A stretch of 64,000 nucleotides of DNA from Antedon bifida (taxonomy: Eukaryota > Echinodermata > Crinoidea > Comatulida > Antedonidae), in the NCBI GenBank assembly GCA_963402885.1, contig OY727096.1, positions 20,193,820 to 20,257,819 of the forward strand, read 5' to 3'. The first letter of the stretch is position 1, and the number at the start of each line of letters is the position of its first letter. The notes beneath the pieces are model-generated. The model made no database searches. It worked only from the letters and a program-made list of their open reading frames with translations, and was not told where the DNA came from. The position numbers were made by a program, and so were the translations under genes. Of this stretch, positions 35,982 through 48,687 are shown piece after piece.

Positions 35982-37566
35982 TAGGTGATCATTTAGAATA
36001 AAATGATCACCTATTGTTATTGTATAAAATCTTTATTATTATTTTTTTTTTTTTTCTTTTTATTGTTTCTGTACACTATTTTGTGTAACAATTATCTCAA
36101 AAAGTTTAATATCAATGATTACAAAAATTTCAGAATATCTTTCAAATAATATAACTTAATCCTAATAAGCTTTCCAGCGTGATCACTCATCCGTGACGAC
36201 ATTTATACGCCATTTTGCGAAATCACATTATCAATCATATCTCCATAATTCATTATCACATATTAATGAAATTCACTACACGTAAACTTCAGATCAAGGG
36301 TAAAAATATTAGCAAATAAAAACGCACGCGCACGTAGGTTCATGCGCGTGGTATCGCGCGTTAAAAATTTAAAACGCTCAAAACTAAGTTTTGATCAATT
36401 TAGAGCATGAATTAGGCCATTTGCGTGTTTCAAAAAATTACTGCGCAAAAATGTGTTTTTGCGCGCGCGATACTTAAAAAGCGTAAAAAACATGAATTTT
36501 TTTTACAAATCTCATTCTACTCACCATCCTTAGTACATTCACCAAATTTGAGTCAGTTCCGACTTAAAATAACGCTATACGAGCACGTTAAAAATGACAA
36601 AATGCGCACATTAATTTTACAAAAGTTCTGAAAATGGTGAAAAATAGGTCTTTTTTAAAATGAAAATAATTCTTCAGAATGCAAGATGACCCCCGATTTT
36701 TTTAACTTATTCTGGAAGCCATTGAGTTGTAGATATGAATTCATGTACACATTTTACGTACAAAATGTTTTGACGTCATCAAATGGCCACTTGAATTTAA
36801 AAATTAGGATTTGTTATCTTTTTGTGTAGATTATCACATTCAACAGAGCGCATCTTGGTTATGTGTGCTCGAATTTCGCACAACTTTCAGTATGTGCTTG
36901 CTTAATTAATTATCTTTATCATGAGTTGACACTATCTTCATTTTAATGACGTCATCACGCGTAAAAACTTGAATAACGTAGGCCGTGTAATTTCACCTTC
37001 GCAGTAAATTTGAATATCTTACAGCTCTTCAGAATTGAAGGTTACCTTGATGATTATAATTTATTATGAAAGCTGATGAAATGTAGATATTAATTCATAT
37101 AAAAATTAAGCCTATCGGATGTTGTGACGTTAACATATGGCCAGTTGAAGTGAAAAAGTAGTTTTTTCATATTTTTCGTCAAAGTTATACACAATTCAAA
37201 GAGCGCGCACAGCGCTTCTACGTGCCAAATTTTTTTCCAAATCTTATATTTTTTTGCTCAATTAATTATCTTTCGAAATTGTCATCTTAAAGTTTAGTTT
37301 GATAACGTCATCATGCCAAAAAATTAGAACATGTGTGTCCCGTAATTTCACCTATGCTACACTGTATATAGATATACAGTATATACTGTACATATTGTAT
37401 ATGGCATATAGGCACAACTCAGCACTATAAGCATATAATAGGATGGCATACATCAACATTTTCCGATCGTATGTTAACGTACGTGCATGTTTAAAAAAAA
37501 TTAATTTCAGTAAAATGATAAAAATGATCACCTATAATTCGTCAAAGTGACGAATTAAATTCTAGT
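35982..37566 (+). mobile_element. type A element A11, clean reference copy
   Basis: Left palindrome AGGTGATCATTT / AAATGATCACCT (35983-35994, 36001-36012). TTA/T tract 36032-36062. Inner hairpins CACGCGCA / TGCGCGTG (36325-36332, 36343-36350) and GCGCAAAAA / TTTTTGCGC (36443-36451, 36456-36464). GACGTC-like words at 36772, 36948, 37126 and 37304. Left-arm word AAATGATCACCTA again at 37522-37534. Right hairpin TAATTCGTCA-AAG-TGACGAATTA (37535-37557). CTAGT 37562-37566. It shares private variants with A1, 27 kb away. Confidence 0.88.
36645..37352 (+). repeat. internal direct duplication of about 355 bp in the core
   Basis: Shown on A11 but present in the other units with intact cores. 36645-36999 and 37000-37352 align: CTTCAGAATGCAAGATGACC with CTTCAGAATTGAAGGTTACC, TTCTGGAAGCC with TTATGAAAGCT, TTGTAGATATGAATTCAT with ATGTAGATATTAATTCAT, ATGGCCACTTGAA with ATGGCCAGTTGAA, and both end in GTAATTTCACC. 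Each half shows a weaker subdivision at about 177 bp. Confidence 0.8.
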
Positions 37567-40500
37567 TAGGTGATCATTTAGAATGCTAAATGATCACCTA
37601 TTGTTATTGTATGAAATCTTTATTTTTTTTTGGTTTTCCGCAACGAAGTTGCAGGAAAACCTCTTGTGATTGTACGAAATCATCATCTTTTTTGTCATCT
37701 TCTTTCTTTCTGTATGATTTTTGTGTAACGCTTTTCTCTGAAACTTGCAAACATAACATTTTGTGAACTATGTTAACATTTTGACATTTATGTAACGTCG
37801 TCAAGCGAAGCTTTTCATGATGTTTACAATTGCGCAACGTGACGTACGCGCGATTTAACGATTTTCTCGTATTTAACATAGGTCAAAAACCAAATAACAT
37901 TTTAAATTGAAACTTTGCACAAGTTTAATTTATATCATGCGCTAACTTTCTGTTGAACAAAAATTGCGTGTTTTACACAAAGTTACGCGCGCACGCGCAT
38001 TTAAAATTTCAAAATGCGCAAAATTAATTTCTAATCAACTTTCTACGCGTTTCATGTCGCTTTAAGCATGTAAAAAATTCCCACGCGAGCGCAAATTTTT
38101 ACGTGTGCGGTGCGCACGTAGCATTAAAAACATATTTTTTTCGCGTGATTTATGTTTTTCCAGCCTTTTCTAGTAATTTTACCAACTTTTAAACAATTTC
38201 GACTTAAAGTAACGTCATACGAGCACATGGAATTGGACAATTTGCGCGAGTTTTTGTTGAAAAAGTTAAAAAATTCGTCAAAATTATACCTTTTTTTAAA
38301 CAGTCGTAATTTCTAAACTGCACGGTCAACTTTTTGTGGATGACATTTTCTGGAAGTTAATGAGTTGTAGATATCGGATCATGTATTAATATGGCTAACC
38401 GGACATTGTGACGTCATCGTATGGCCACGCTAATATAAAATTTAGGATTTTTGTATCTTTCGTCATAGCTCATCACATTTAATAGAGCGCATCTCCACTT
38501 ATCCGTTTTCCATTTTCACCCAAATTTTGATATTGTCTAGGTCAATCAACTGTCTTTCGCATGAATTAGAAATATTTTAATTTTTTTGACGTCATCATTC
38601 CTAAAATTTAAATTACGTGTGGCATTAATTTCATCTTTACAGCAAATTTTAATCTGTTATAGCTCGTAAGAATAAAATGTGATAATCACGATTAAAACGT
38701 TTTATGGAAGCTATTGGATTGTAGATACGAAATCATGTGAAAATTTTGCCAATCGGATGTTGTGACGTCATCATATGGCCAGTTAAATGAAAAAAGTCGT
38801 ATTTTCATCTTTTGCGTCATAATTCATTACATTTAAAAGAGCGCGCATCAATATTTCACGTATTCAAATTTCTTCTAGACGTTAATATGTTGTTGCTGAG
38901 ATAATTTCCTTCCGAAATTGCTACCTTCGCATTTCATTTTAAAACCGTCAACATGTTAAAATTTGCAATAAATAGCGGGTCCCGTAATTTCACCTATTCT
39001 ACACTGTGTGATATGGATACAGATTATACTGTGTATACTATATATGAATCGAAATAATAGAATTCAGCAATAACAACATATCATATTCTTCAGTTCAGGT
39101 CATAATGCCAACGTGAACACTTCCTTTTGTCCTCAACCTATCCCTTAATGTTAAAAGGTACGTCGTTACACGTTCATGTTGCACCACTTGCGCGGCGGAA
39201 AACCAAACTCGTCAAAGTGACGAGTTACATGTCTAGTCTTTTTATTGTTTCTGTACACTATTTTGTGTAACAATTATCTCAAAAAGTTTAATGTCAATGA
39301 TTACCAAAATTTCAGAATATCTTTCAAATAATATAACTTAATCCTAATAAGCTTTCCAGCGTGATCACTCATCCGTGACGACATTTATACGCCATTTTGC
39401 GAAATCACATTATCAATCATATCTCCATAATTCATTATCACATATTAATGAAATTCACTACACGTAAACTTCAGGTCAAGGGTAAAAATATTAGCAAATA
39501 AAAACGCACGCGCACGTAGGTTCATGCGCGTGATATCGCGCGTTAAAAATTTAAAACGCTCAAAATTAAGTTTTGATCAATTTAGAGCATGAATTAGGCC
39601 ATTTGCGTGTTTCAAAAAATTACTGCGCAAAAATGCGTTTTTGCGCGCGCGATACTTAAAAAGCGTAAAAAATATGAATTTTTTTACAAATCTCATTCTA
39701 CTCACCATCCTTAGTACATTCACCAAATTTGAGTCAGTTCCGACTTAAAATAACGCTATACGAGCACGTTAAAAATGACAAAATGCGCATATTAATTTTA
39801 CAAAAGTTCTGAAAATGGTGAAAAATAGGTCTTTTTTAAAATGAAAATAATTCTTCAGAATGCAAGATGACCCCCAATTTTTTTAACTTATTCTGGAAGC
39901 CATTGAGTTGTAGATATGAATTCATGTACACATTTTACGTACAAAATGTTTTGACGTCATCAAATGGCCACTTGAATTTAAAAATTAGGATTTGTTATCT
40001 TTTTGTGTAGATTATCACATTCAACAGAGCGCATCTTGGTTGTGTGTGCTCGAATTTCGCACAAATTTCAGTATGTGCTTGCTTAATTAATTATCTTTAT
40101 CAAGAGTTGACACTATTTTAATTTTAATGACGTCATCACGCGTACAAACTTGAATAACGTAGGCCGTGTAATTTCACCTTCGCAGTAAATTTGAATATCT
40201 TACAGCTCTTCAGAATTGAAGGTTACCTTGATGATTATAATTTATTATGAAAGCTGATGAAATGTAGATATTAATTCATATAAAAATTAAGCCTATCGGA
40301 TGTTGTGACGTTAACATATGGCCAGTTGAAGTGAAAAAGTAGTTTTTTCATAATTTTCGTCAAAGTTATACACAATTCAAAGAGCGCGCACAGCCCTTCT
40401 ACGTGCCAAATTTTTTTCCAAATCTTATATTTTTTTGCTCAATTAATTATCTTTCGAAATTGTCATCTTAAAGTTTAGTTTGATAACGTCATCATGCCAA

Positions 40501-40752
40501 AAAATTAGAACATGTGTGTCCCGTAATTTCACCTATGCTACACTGTATATAGATATACAGTACTGTATATACTGTACATATTGTATATGGCATATAGGCA
40601 CAACTCAGCACTATAAGCATATAATAGGATGACATACATCAACATTTTCCAATCGTATGTTAACGTACGTGCATGTTTAAAAAAAATTAATTTCAGTAAA
40701 ATGATAAAAATGATCACCTATAATTCGTCAAAGTGACGAATTAAATTCTAGT
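37567..40752 (+). mobile_element. type A element A12, interrupted by B2
   Basis: The left end (loop AGAATGCT) is followed by T8, then B2, then CTTTTTATTG at 39238. Removing B2 leaves T8-C, the same tract as uninterrupted A14. The body is normal and ends with CTAGT at 40748-40752. Confidence 0.86.
37631..39237 (+). mobile_element. type B element B2 nested in A12
   Basis: A complete unit with the GGTTTTCC palindrome and the right GGAAAACC / ACTCGTCAAAGTGACGAGT / CTAGT end. It shares short deletions with B3 near the right end (CCCTTAATGTTAAAAGG), so B2 and B3 are closer to each other than to B1. Confidence 0.85.
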
Positions 40753-40818
40753 TAGGTGATCATTTAGAATAAAATGATCACCTATTGTTATTGTATAAAA
40801 TCTTTATTATTATTTTTT
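40753..40818 (+). mobile_element. type A left end only (stub)
   Basis: A left palindrome and tract up to ATTATTATTTTTT, followed directly by the left end of A13. Its body is probably one of the palindrome-less bodies between 45631 and 50227. Confidence 0.8.
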
Positions 40819-42409
40819 TAGGTGATCATTTAGAATTCTAAATGATCACCTATTGTTATTGTATGAAATCTTTATTTTTTTTCTTTTTATTGTTTCTGTA
40901 CACTATTTTGTGTAACAATTATCTCAAAAAGTTTAATGTCAATGATTACCAAAATTTCAGAATATCTTTCAAATAATACAACTTAATCCTAATAAGCTTT
41001 CCAGCGTGATCACTCATCCGTGACGTCATTTATACGCCATTTTGTGAAATCACATTATCAATCATATCTCCATAATTAATCATAACATAATAATGAAATT
41101 CACTACACGTAAACTTTAGGTCAAGGGTAAAAATATTAACAAATAAAAACGCGCGCACACGTAGGGTCATGCGCGTGAAATCGCGCGTTAAAAATTTAAA
41201 AAGCTCAAAATTAAGTTTTGATCAATTTAGAGCATGAATTAGGCCATTTGCGTGTTTCAAAAAATTACTGCGCAAAAAAATATTTTGCGCGCGCGATACT
41301 TACAAAGCGTAAAAAATGCAATTTTTTTATACAAATCGCATTCTACTCACCAGCCTTAGTACATTCACCAAATTTGAGTCAGTTCCAACTTAAAATAACG
41401 CTATACGAGCAGGTTAAAAATGACAAAATGCGCAAATTAATTGCATCAAAGTGCTGAAAATGGTGAAAAATAAGGCCTTTTTAAAATGAATATAAATCTT
41501 CAGAATGGCAGGTGACCCCTAATTTTTTTAACTTATTCGGGAAGCCATTGGGTTGTAGATACATATTCATGTACACATTAGACGTACAAAATGGTATGAC
41601 GTCATCAAATGGCCACTTGAATTTAAAAATTAGTAATTTTTATCTTTTTGTGTGGGTTATCACATTCAATAGAGCGCATCTCCGTTATTTGAGCCCGATT
41701 TTCGCAAAAATTTTAGAATGTGCTTGCTGAATTGATTATCTTTCTCATGGGTTGTAAACATTTTTATTTTTATGACGTCATCACGCGTAAAAACTTGAAT
41801 AACCTAGGTCGTGTAATTTTAGCTACACCATACATTTGAATATCTAATAGCTCTTCAGAATTAAAGGTGACCTTGAAGATTATAACTTATTATGAAAGCT
41901 GTTGAAATGTAGATATGAATTCATATAAAAATTAAGCCTATCGGATGTTGTGATGTTATCATATGGCCAGTTGAAGTTAAAACGTAGTTTTTAGATTTCT
42001 TTAGTCGAAGTTATACAAATTTCAATGAGCGCGCATTGCGCTTCTACGTATCAAATTCTCTTCCAATCCTTATATTTATTTGCTCAATTCATTATCTTTC
42101 GAAATTGTCATCTTTGAGTTTATTTTGATAATTCCATCATACCAACAAATTTGAACATGATATGGGTCCCGTAATTTTACCTATGCTACACTGTATATAG
42201 ATATACAGTATATACTGTATATATTGTATATGACACATAATAGGTACAACTCAGCACTATAAGTGTTTATGCATCATGTCATAGGATGGCGTACATCAGC
42301 TTTTTACGATCGTATGTTAACGTACGTGCATGTTTAAAAAATGTTAATTTCATTAAAATGATAAAAATGATCACCTATAATTCGTCAAAGTGACGAATTA
42401 AATTCTAGT
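40819..42409 (+). mobile_element. type A' element A13
   Basis: A complete divergent unit (GTGACGTCATTTATACGCC, GCGCAAAAAAATATTTTGCGC). Its second half (GGTGACCCCTAATTTTTT, TTGGGTTGTAGATACATATT) is nearly the same as that of A20 and A26. Confidence 0.85.
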
Positions 42410-43985
42410 TAGGTGATCATTTAGAATGCTAAATGATCACCTATTGTTATTGTATGAAATCTTTATTTTTTTTCTTTTTATTGTTTCTGTACACTATTTT
42501 GTGTAACAATTATCTCAAAAAGTTTAATGTCAATGATTACCAAAATTTCAGAATATCTTTCAAATAATATAACTTAATCCTAATAAGCTTTCCAGCATGA
42601 TCACTCATCCGTGACGACATTTATACGCCATTTTGCGAAATCACATTATCAATCATATCTCCATAATTCATTATCACATATTAATGAAATTCACTACACG
42701 TAAACTTCAGGTCAAGGGTAAAAATATTAGCAAATAAAAACGCACGCGCACGTAGGTTCATGCGCGTGATATCGCGCGTTAAAAATTTAAAACGCTCAAA
42801 ATTAAGTTTTGATCAATTTAGAGCATGAATTAGGCCATTTGCGTGTTTCAAAAAATTACTGCGCAAAAATGCGTTTTTGCGCGCGCGATACTTAAAAAGC
42901 GTAAAAAATATGAATTTTTTTTACAAATCTCATTCTACTCACCATCCTTAGTACATTCACCAAATTTGAGTCAGTTCCGACTTAAAATAACGCTATACGA
43001 GCACGTTAAAAATGACAAAATGCGCATATTAATTTTACAAAAGTTCTGAAAATGGTGAAAAATAGGTCTTTTTTAAAATGAAAATAATTCTTCAGAATGC
43101 AAGATGACCCCCGATTTTTTTAACTTATTCTGGAAGCCATTGAGTTGTAGATATGAATTCATGTACACATTTTACGTACAAAATGTTTTGACGTCATCAA
43201 ATGGCCACTTGAATTTAAAAATTAGGATTTGTTATCTTTTTGTGTAGATTATCACATTCAACAGAGCGCATCTTGGTTATGTGTGCTCGAATTTCGCACA
43301 ACTTTCAGTATGTGCTTGCTTAATTAATTATCTTTATCATGAGTTGACACTATCTTCATTTTAATGACGTCATCACGCGTAAAAACTTGAATAACGTAGG
43401 CCGTGTAATTTCACCTTCGCAGTAAATTTGAATATCTTACAGCTCTTCAGAATTGAAGGTTACCTTGATGATTATAATTTATTATGAAAGCTGATGAATT
43501 GTAGATATTAATTCATATAAAAATTAAGCCTATCGAATGTTGTGACGTTAACATATGGCCAGTTGAAGTGAAAAAGTAGTTTTTTCATAATTTTCGTCAA
43601 AGTTATACACAATTCAAAGAGCGCGCACAGCGCTTCTACGTGCCAAATTTTTTTCCAAATCTTATATTTTTTTGCTCAATTAATTTATCTTTCGAAATTG
43701 TCATCTTAAAGTTTAGTTTGATAACGTCATCATGCCAAAAAATTAGAACATGTGTGTCCCGTAATTTCACCTATGCTACACTGTATATAGATATACAGTA
43801 TATACTGTACATATTGTATATGGCGTATAGGCACAACTCAGCACTATAAGCATATAATAGGATGGCATACATCAACATTTTCCGATCGTATGTTAACGTA
43901 CGTGCATGTTTAAAAAAAATTAATTTCAGTAAAATGATAAAAATGATCACCTATAATTCGTCAAAGTGACGAATTAAATTCTAGT
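42410..43985 (+). mobile_element. type A element A14
   Basis: A complete unit with left-loop AGAATGCT and an uninterrupted T8-C tract after TATGAAATCTTTA. This tract is the reference for restored hosts A12 and A19. Confidence 0.86.
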
Positions 43986-43991
43986 TATTAT

Positions 43992-44057
43992 TAGGTGATC
44001 ATTTAGAATAAAATGATCACCTATTGTTATTGTATAAAATCTTTATTATTATTTTTT
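43992..44057 (+). mobile_element. type A left end only (stub)
   Basis: A left palindrome and tract immediately followed by the left end of A15; six bases (TATTAT) separate it from A14. Its body is most simply A16 at 45631. Confidence 0.78.
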
Positions 44058-45630
44058 TAGGTGATCATTTAGAATAAAATGATCACCTATTGTTATTGTA
44101 TAAAATCTTTATTATTATTTTTCTTTTTTTTTTTCTTTTTATTGTTTCTGTACACTATTTTGTGTAACAATTATCTCAAAAAGTTTAATGTCAATGATTA
44201 CAAAAATTTCAGAATATCTTTAAAATAATATAACTTAATCCTAATAAGCTTTCCAGCGTGATCACTCATCCGTGACGACATTTATACGCCATTTTGCGAA
44301 ATCACATTATCAATCATATCTCCATAATTCATTATCACATATTAATGAAATTCACTACACGTAAACTTCAGATCAAGGGTAAAAATATTAGCAAATAAAA
44401 ATGCACGCGCACGTAGGTTCATGCGCGTGATATCGCGCGTTAAAAATTTAAAACGCTCAAAATTAAGTTTTGATCAATTTAGAGCATGAATTAGGCCATT
44501 TGCGTGTTTCAAAAAATTACTGCGCAAAAATGCGTTTTTGCGCGCGCGATACTTAAAAAGCGTAAAAAATATGAATTTTTTTTACAAATCTCATTCTACT
44601 CACCATCCTTAGTACATTCACCAAATTTGAGTCAGTTCCGACTTAAAATAACGCTATACGAGCACGTTAAAAATGACAAAATGCGCATATTAATTTTACA
44701 AAAGTTCTGAAAATGGTGAAAAATAGGTCTTTTTTAAAATGAAAATAATTCTTCAGAATGCAAGATGACCCCCGATTTTTTTAACTTATTCTGGAAGCCA
44801 TTGAGTTGTAGATATGAATTCATGTACACACTTTACGTACAAAATGTTTTGATGTCATCAAATGGCCACTTGAATTTAAAAATTAGGATTTGTTATCTTT
44901 TTGTGTAGATTATCACATTCAACAGAGCGCATCTTAGTTATGTGTGCTCGAATTTCGCACAACTTTCAGTATGTGCTTGCTTAATTAATTATCTTTATCA
45001 TGAGTTGACACTATCTTCATTTTAATGACGTCATCACGCGTAAAAACTTGAATAACGTAGGCCGTGTAATTTCACCTTCGCAGTAAATTTGAATATCTTA
45101 CAGCTCTTCAGAATTGAAGGTTACCTTGATGATTATAATTTATTATGAAAGCTGATGAAATGTAGATATTAATTCATATAAAAATTAAGCCTATCGGATG
45201 TTGTGACGTTAACATATGGCCAGTTGAATTGAAAAAGTAGTTTTTTCAAATTTTTCGTCAAAGTTATACACAATTCAAAGAGCGCGCACAGCGCTTCTAC
45301 GTGGCAAATTTTTTTCCAAATCTTATATTTTTTTGCTCAATTAATTATCTTTCGAAATTGTCATCTTAAAGTTTAGTTTGATAACGTCATCATGCCAAAA
45401 AATTAGAACATGTGTGTCCCGTAATTTCACCTATGCTACACTGTATATAGTGTACATATTGTATATGGCATATAGGCACAACTCAGCACTATAAGCATAT
45501 AATAGGATGGCATACATCAACATTTTCCGATCGTATGTTAACGTACGTGCATGTTTAAAAAAAATTAATTTCAGTAAAATGATAAAAATGATCACCTATA
45601 ATTCGTCAAAGTGACGAATTAAATTCTAGT
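44058..45630 (+). mobile_element. type A element A15
   Basis: A complete unit. The near-terminal hairpin CTGTATAT-AG-ATATACAG is reduced to GTATATAGTGTACATATTG (45440-45460), the only such loss seen. Shares the GTTGAATTGAAAAAG change with A5. Confidence 0.85.
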
Positions 45631-47156
45631 TTTTTATTATTTTTTTTCTTTTTATTGTTTCTGTACACTATTTTGTGTAACAATTATCTCAAAAAGTTTA
45701 ATGTCAATGATTACAAAAATTTCAGAATATCTTTCAAATAATACAACTTAATCCTAATAAGCTTTCCAGCGTGATCACTCATCCGTGACGACATTTATAC
45801 GCCATTTTGCGAAATCACATTATCAATCATATCTCCATAATTCATTATCACATATTAATGACATTCACTACACGTAAACTTCAGATCAAGGGTAAAAATA
45901 TTAGCAAAAAAAAAGCACGCGCACGTAGGTTCATGCGCGTGATATCGCGCGTTAAAAATTTAAAACGCTCAAAATTAAGTTTTGATCAATTTAGAGCATG
46001 AATTAGGCCATTTGCGTGTTTCAAAAAATTACTGCGCAAAAATGCGTTTTTGCGCGCGCGATACTTAAAAAGCGTAAAAAATATGAATTTTTTTTACAAA
46101 TCTCATTCTACTCACCATCCTTAGTACATTCACCAAATTTGAGTCAGTTCCGACTTAAAATAACGCTATACGAGCACGTTAAAAATGACAAAATGCGCAC
46201 ATTTATTTTACAAAAGTTCTGAAAATGGTGAAAAATAGGTCTTTTTTAAAATGAAAATAATTCTTCAGAATGCAAGATGACCCCCGATTTTTTTAACTTA
46301 TTCTGGAAGCCATTGAGTTGTAGATATGAATTCATGTACACATTTTACGTACAAAATGTTTTGACGTCATCAAATGGCCACTTGAATTTAAAAATTAGGA
46401 TTTGTTATCTTTTTGTGTAGATTATCACATTCAACAGAGCGCATCTTGGTTATGTGTGCTCGAATTTCGCACAACTTTCAGTATGTGCTTGCTTAATTAA
46501 TTATCTTTATCATGAGTTGACACTATCTTCATTTTAATGACGTCATCACGCGTAAAAACTTGAATAACGTAGGCCGTGTAATTTCACCTTCGCAGTAAAT
46601 TTGAATATCTTACAGCTCTTCAGAATTGAAGGTTACCTTGATGATTATAATTTATTATGAAAGCTGATGAAATGTAGATATTAATTCATATAAAAATTAA
46701 GCCTATCGGATGTTGTGACGTTAACATATGGCCAGTTGAAGTGAAAAAGTAGTTTTTTCATATTTTTCGTCAAAGTTATACACAATTCAAAGAGCGCGCA
46801 CAGCGCTTCTACGTGCCAAATTTTTTTCCAAATCTTATATTTTTTTGCTCAATTAATTATCTTTCGAAATTGTCATCTTAAAGTTTAGTTTGATAACGTC
46901 ATCATGCCAAAAAAATAGAACATGTGTCCCGTAATTTCACCTATGCTACACTGTATATAGATATACAGTATATACTGTACATATTGTATATGGCATATAG
47001 GCACAACTCAGCACTATAAGCATATAATAGGATGGCATACATCAACATTTTCCGATCGTATGTTAACGTACGTGCATGTTTAAAAAAAAATTAATTTCAG
47101 TAAAATGATAAAAATGATCACCTATAATTCGTCAAAGTGACGAATTAAATTCTAGT
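45631..47156 (+). mobile_element. type A body A16 without adjacent left end
   Basis: Starts TTTTTATTATTTTTTTTC after CTAGT. Shares AATAATACAACTTAATCC and GCGCACATTTATTTTAC with A18 and A23, a separate variant group. Confidence 0.83.
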
Positions 47157-48687
47157 TTTTTTTCTTTTTTTTTTTTTTCTTTTTATTGTTTCTGTACACT
47201 ATTTTGTGTAACAATTATCTCAAAAAGTTTAATGTCAATGATTACAAAAATTTCAGAATATCTTTCAAATAATATAACTTAATCCTAATAAGCTTTCCAG
47301 CGTGATCACTCATCCGTGACGACATTTATACGCCATTTTGCGAAATCACATTATCAATCATATCTCCATAATTCATTATCACATATTAATGAAATTCACT
47401 ACACGTAAACTTCAGATCAAGGGTAAAAATATTAGCAAATAAAAACGCACGCGCACGTAGGTTCATGCGCGTGATATCGCGCGTTAAAAATTTAAAACGC
47501 TCAAAATTAAGTTTTGATCAATTTAGAGCATGAATTAGGCCATTTGCGTGTTTCAAAAAATTACTGCGCAAAAATGCGTTTTTGCGCGCGCGATACTTAA
47601 AAAGCGTAAAAAATATGAATTTTTTTTACAAATCTCATTCTACTCACCATCCTTAGTACATTCACCAAATTTGAGTCAGTTCTGACTTAAAATAACGCTA
47701 TACGAGCACGTTAAAAATGACAAAATGCGCACATTAATTTTACAAAAGTTCTGAAAATGGTGAAAAATAGGTCTTTTTTAAAATGAAAATAATTCTTCAG
47801 AATGCAAGATGACCCCCGATTTTTTTAACTTATTCTGGAAGCCATTGAGTTGTAGATATGAATTCATGTACACATTTTACGTACAAAATGTTTTGACGTC
47901 ATCAAATGGCCACTTGAATTTAAAAATTAGGATTTGTTATCTTTTTGTGTAGATTATCACATTCAACAGAGCGCATCTTGGTTATGTGTGCTCGAATTTC
48001 ACACAACTTTCAGTATGTGCTTGCTTAATTAATTATCTTTATCATGAGTTGACACTATCTTTATATTAATGACGTCATCACGCGTAAAAACTTGAATAAC
48101 GTAGGCCGTGTAATTTCACCTTCGCAGTAAATTTGAATATCTTACAGCTCTTCAGAATTGAAGGTTACCTTGATGATTATAATTTATTATGAAAGCTGAT
48201 GAAATGTAGATATTAATTCATATAAAAATTAAGCCTATCGTATGTTGTGACGTTAACATATGGCCAGTTGAAGTGAAAAAGTAGTTTTTTCATATTTTTC
48301 GTCAAAGTTATACACAATTCAAAGAGCGCGCACAGCGCTTCTACGTGCCAAATTTTTTTCCAAATCTTATATTTTTTTGCTCAATTAATTATCTTTCGAA
48401 ATTGTCATCTTAAAGTTTAGTTTGATAACGTCATCATGCCAAAAAATTAGAACATGTGTGTCCCGTAATTTCACCTATGCTACACTGTATATAGATATAC
48501 AGTATATACTGTACATATTGTATATGGCATAGGCACAACTCAGCACTATAAGCATATAATAGGATGGCATACATCAACATTTTCCGATCGTATGTTAACG
48601 TACGTGCATGTTAAAAAAAAATTAATTTCAGTAAAATGATAAAAATGATCACCTATAATTCGTCAAAGTGACGAATTAAATTCTAGT
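47157..48687 (+). mobile_element. type A body A17 without adjacent left end
   Basis: Starts in a long T run after CTAGT and ends with CTAGT at 48683-48687. Variants include GTTCTGACTTAAAATAACG and ATCTTTATATTAATGACG. It is one of three bodies in a row that have only two unpaired left ends upstream. Confidence 0.83.

Noticed and set aside
35982-37566. Classical Helitron or cut-and-paste TIR transposon
   Set aside because: The left end is not TC and starts T-AGGTG with a palindrome. The target looks like T|T and not A|T. There are no matching terminal inverted repeats with target duplication. The Helitron2/Helentron layout fits better.
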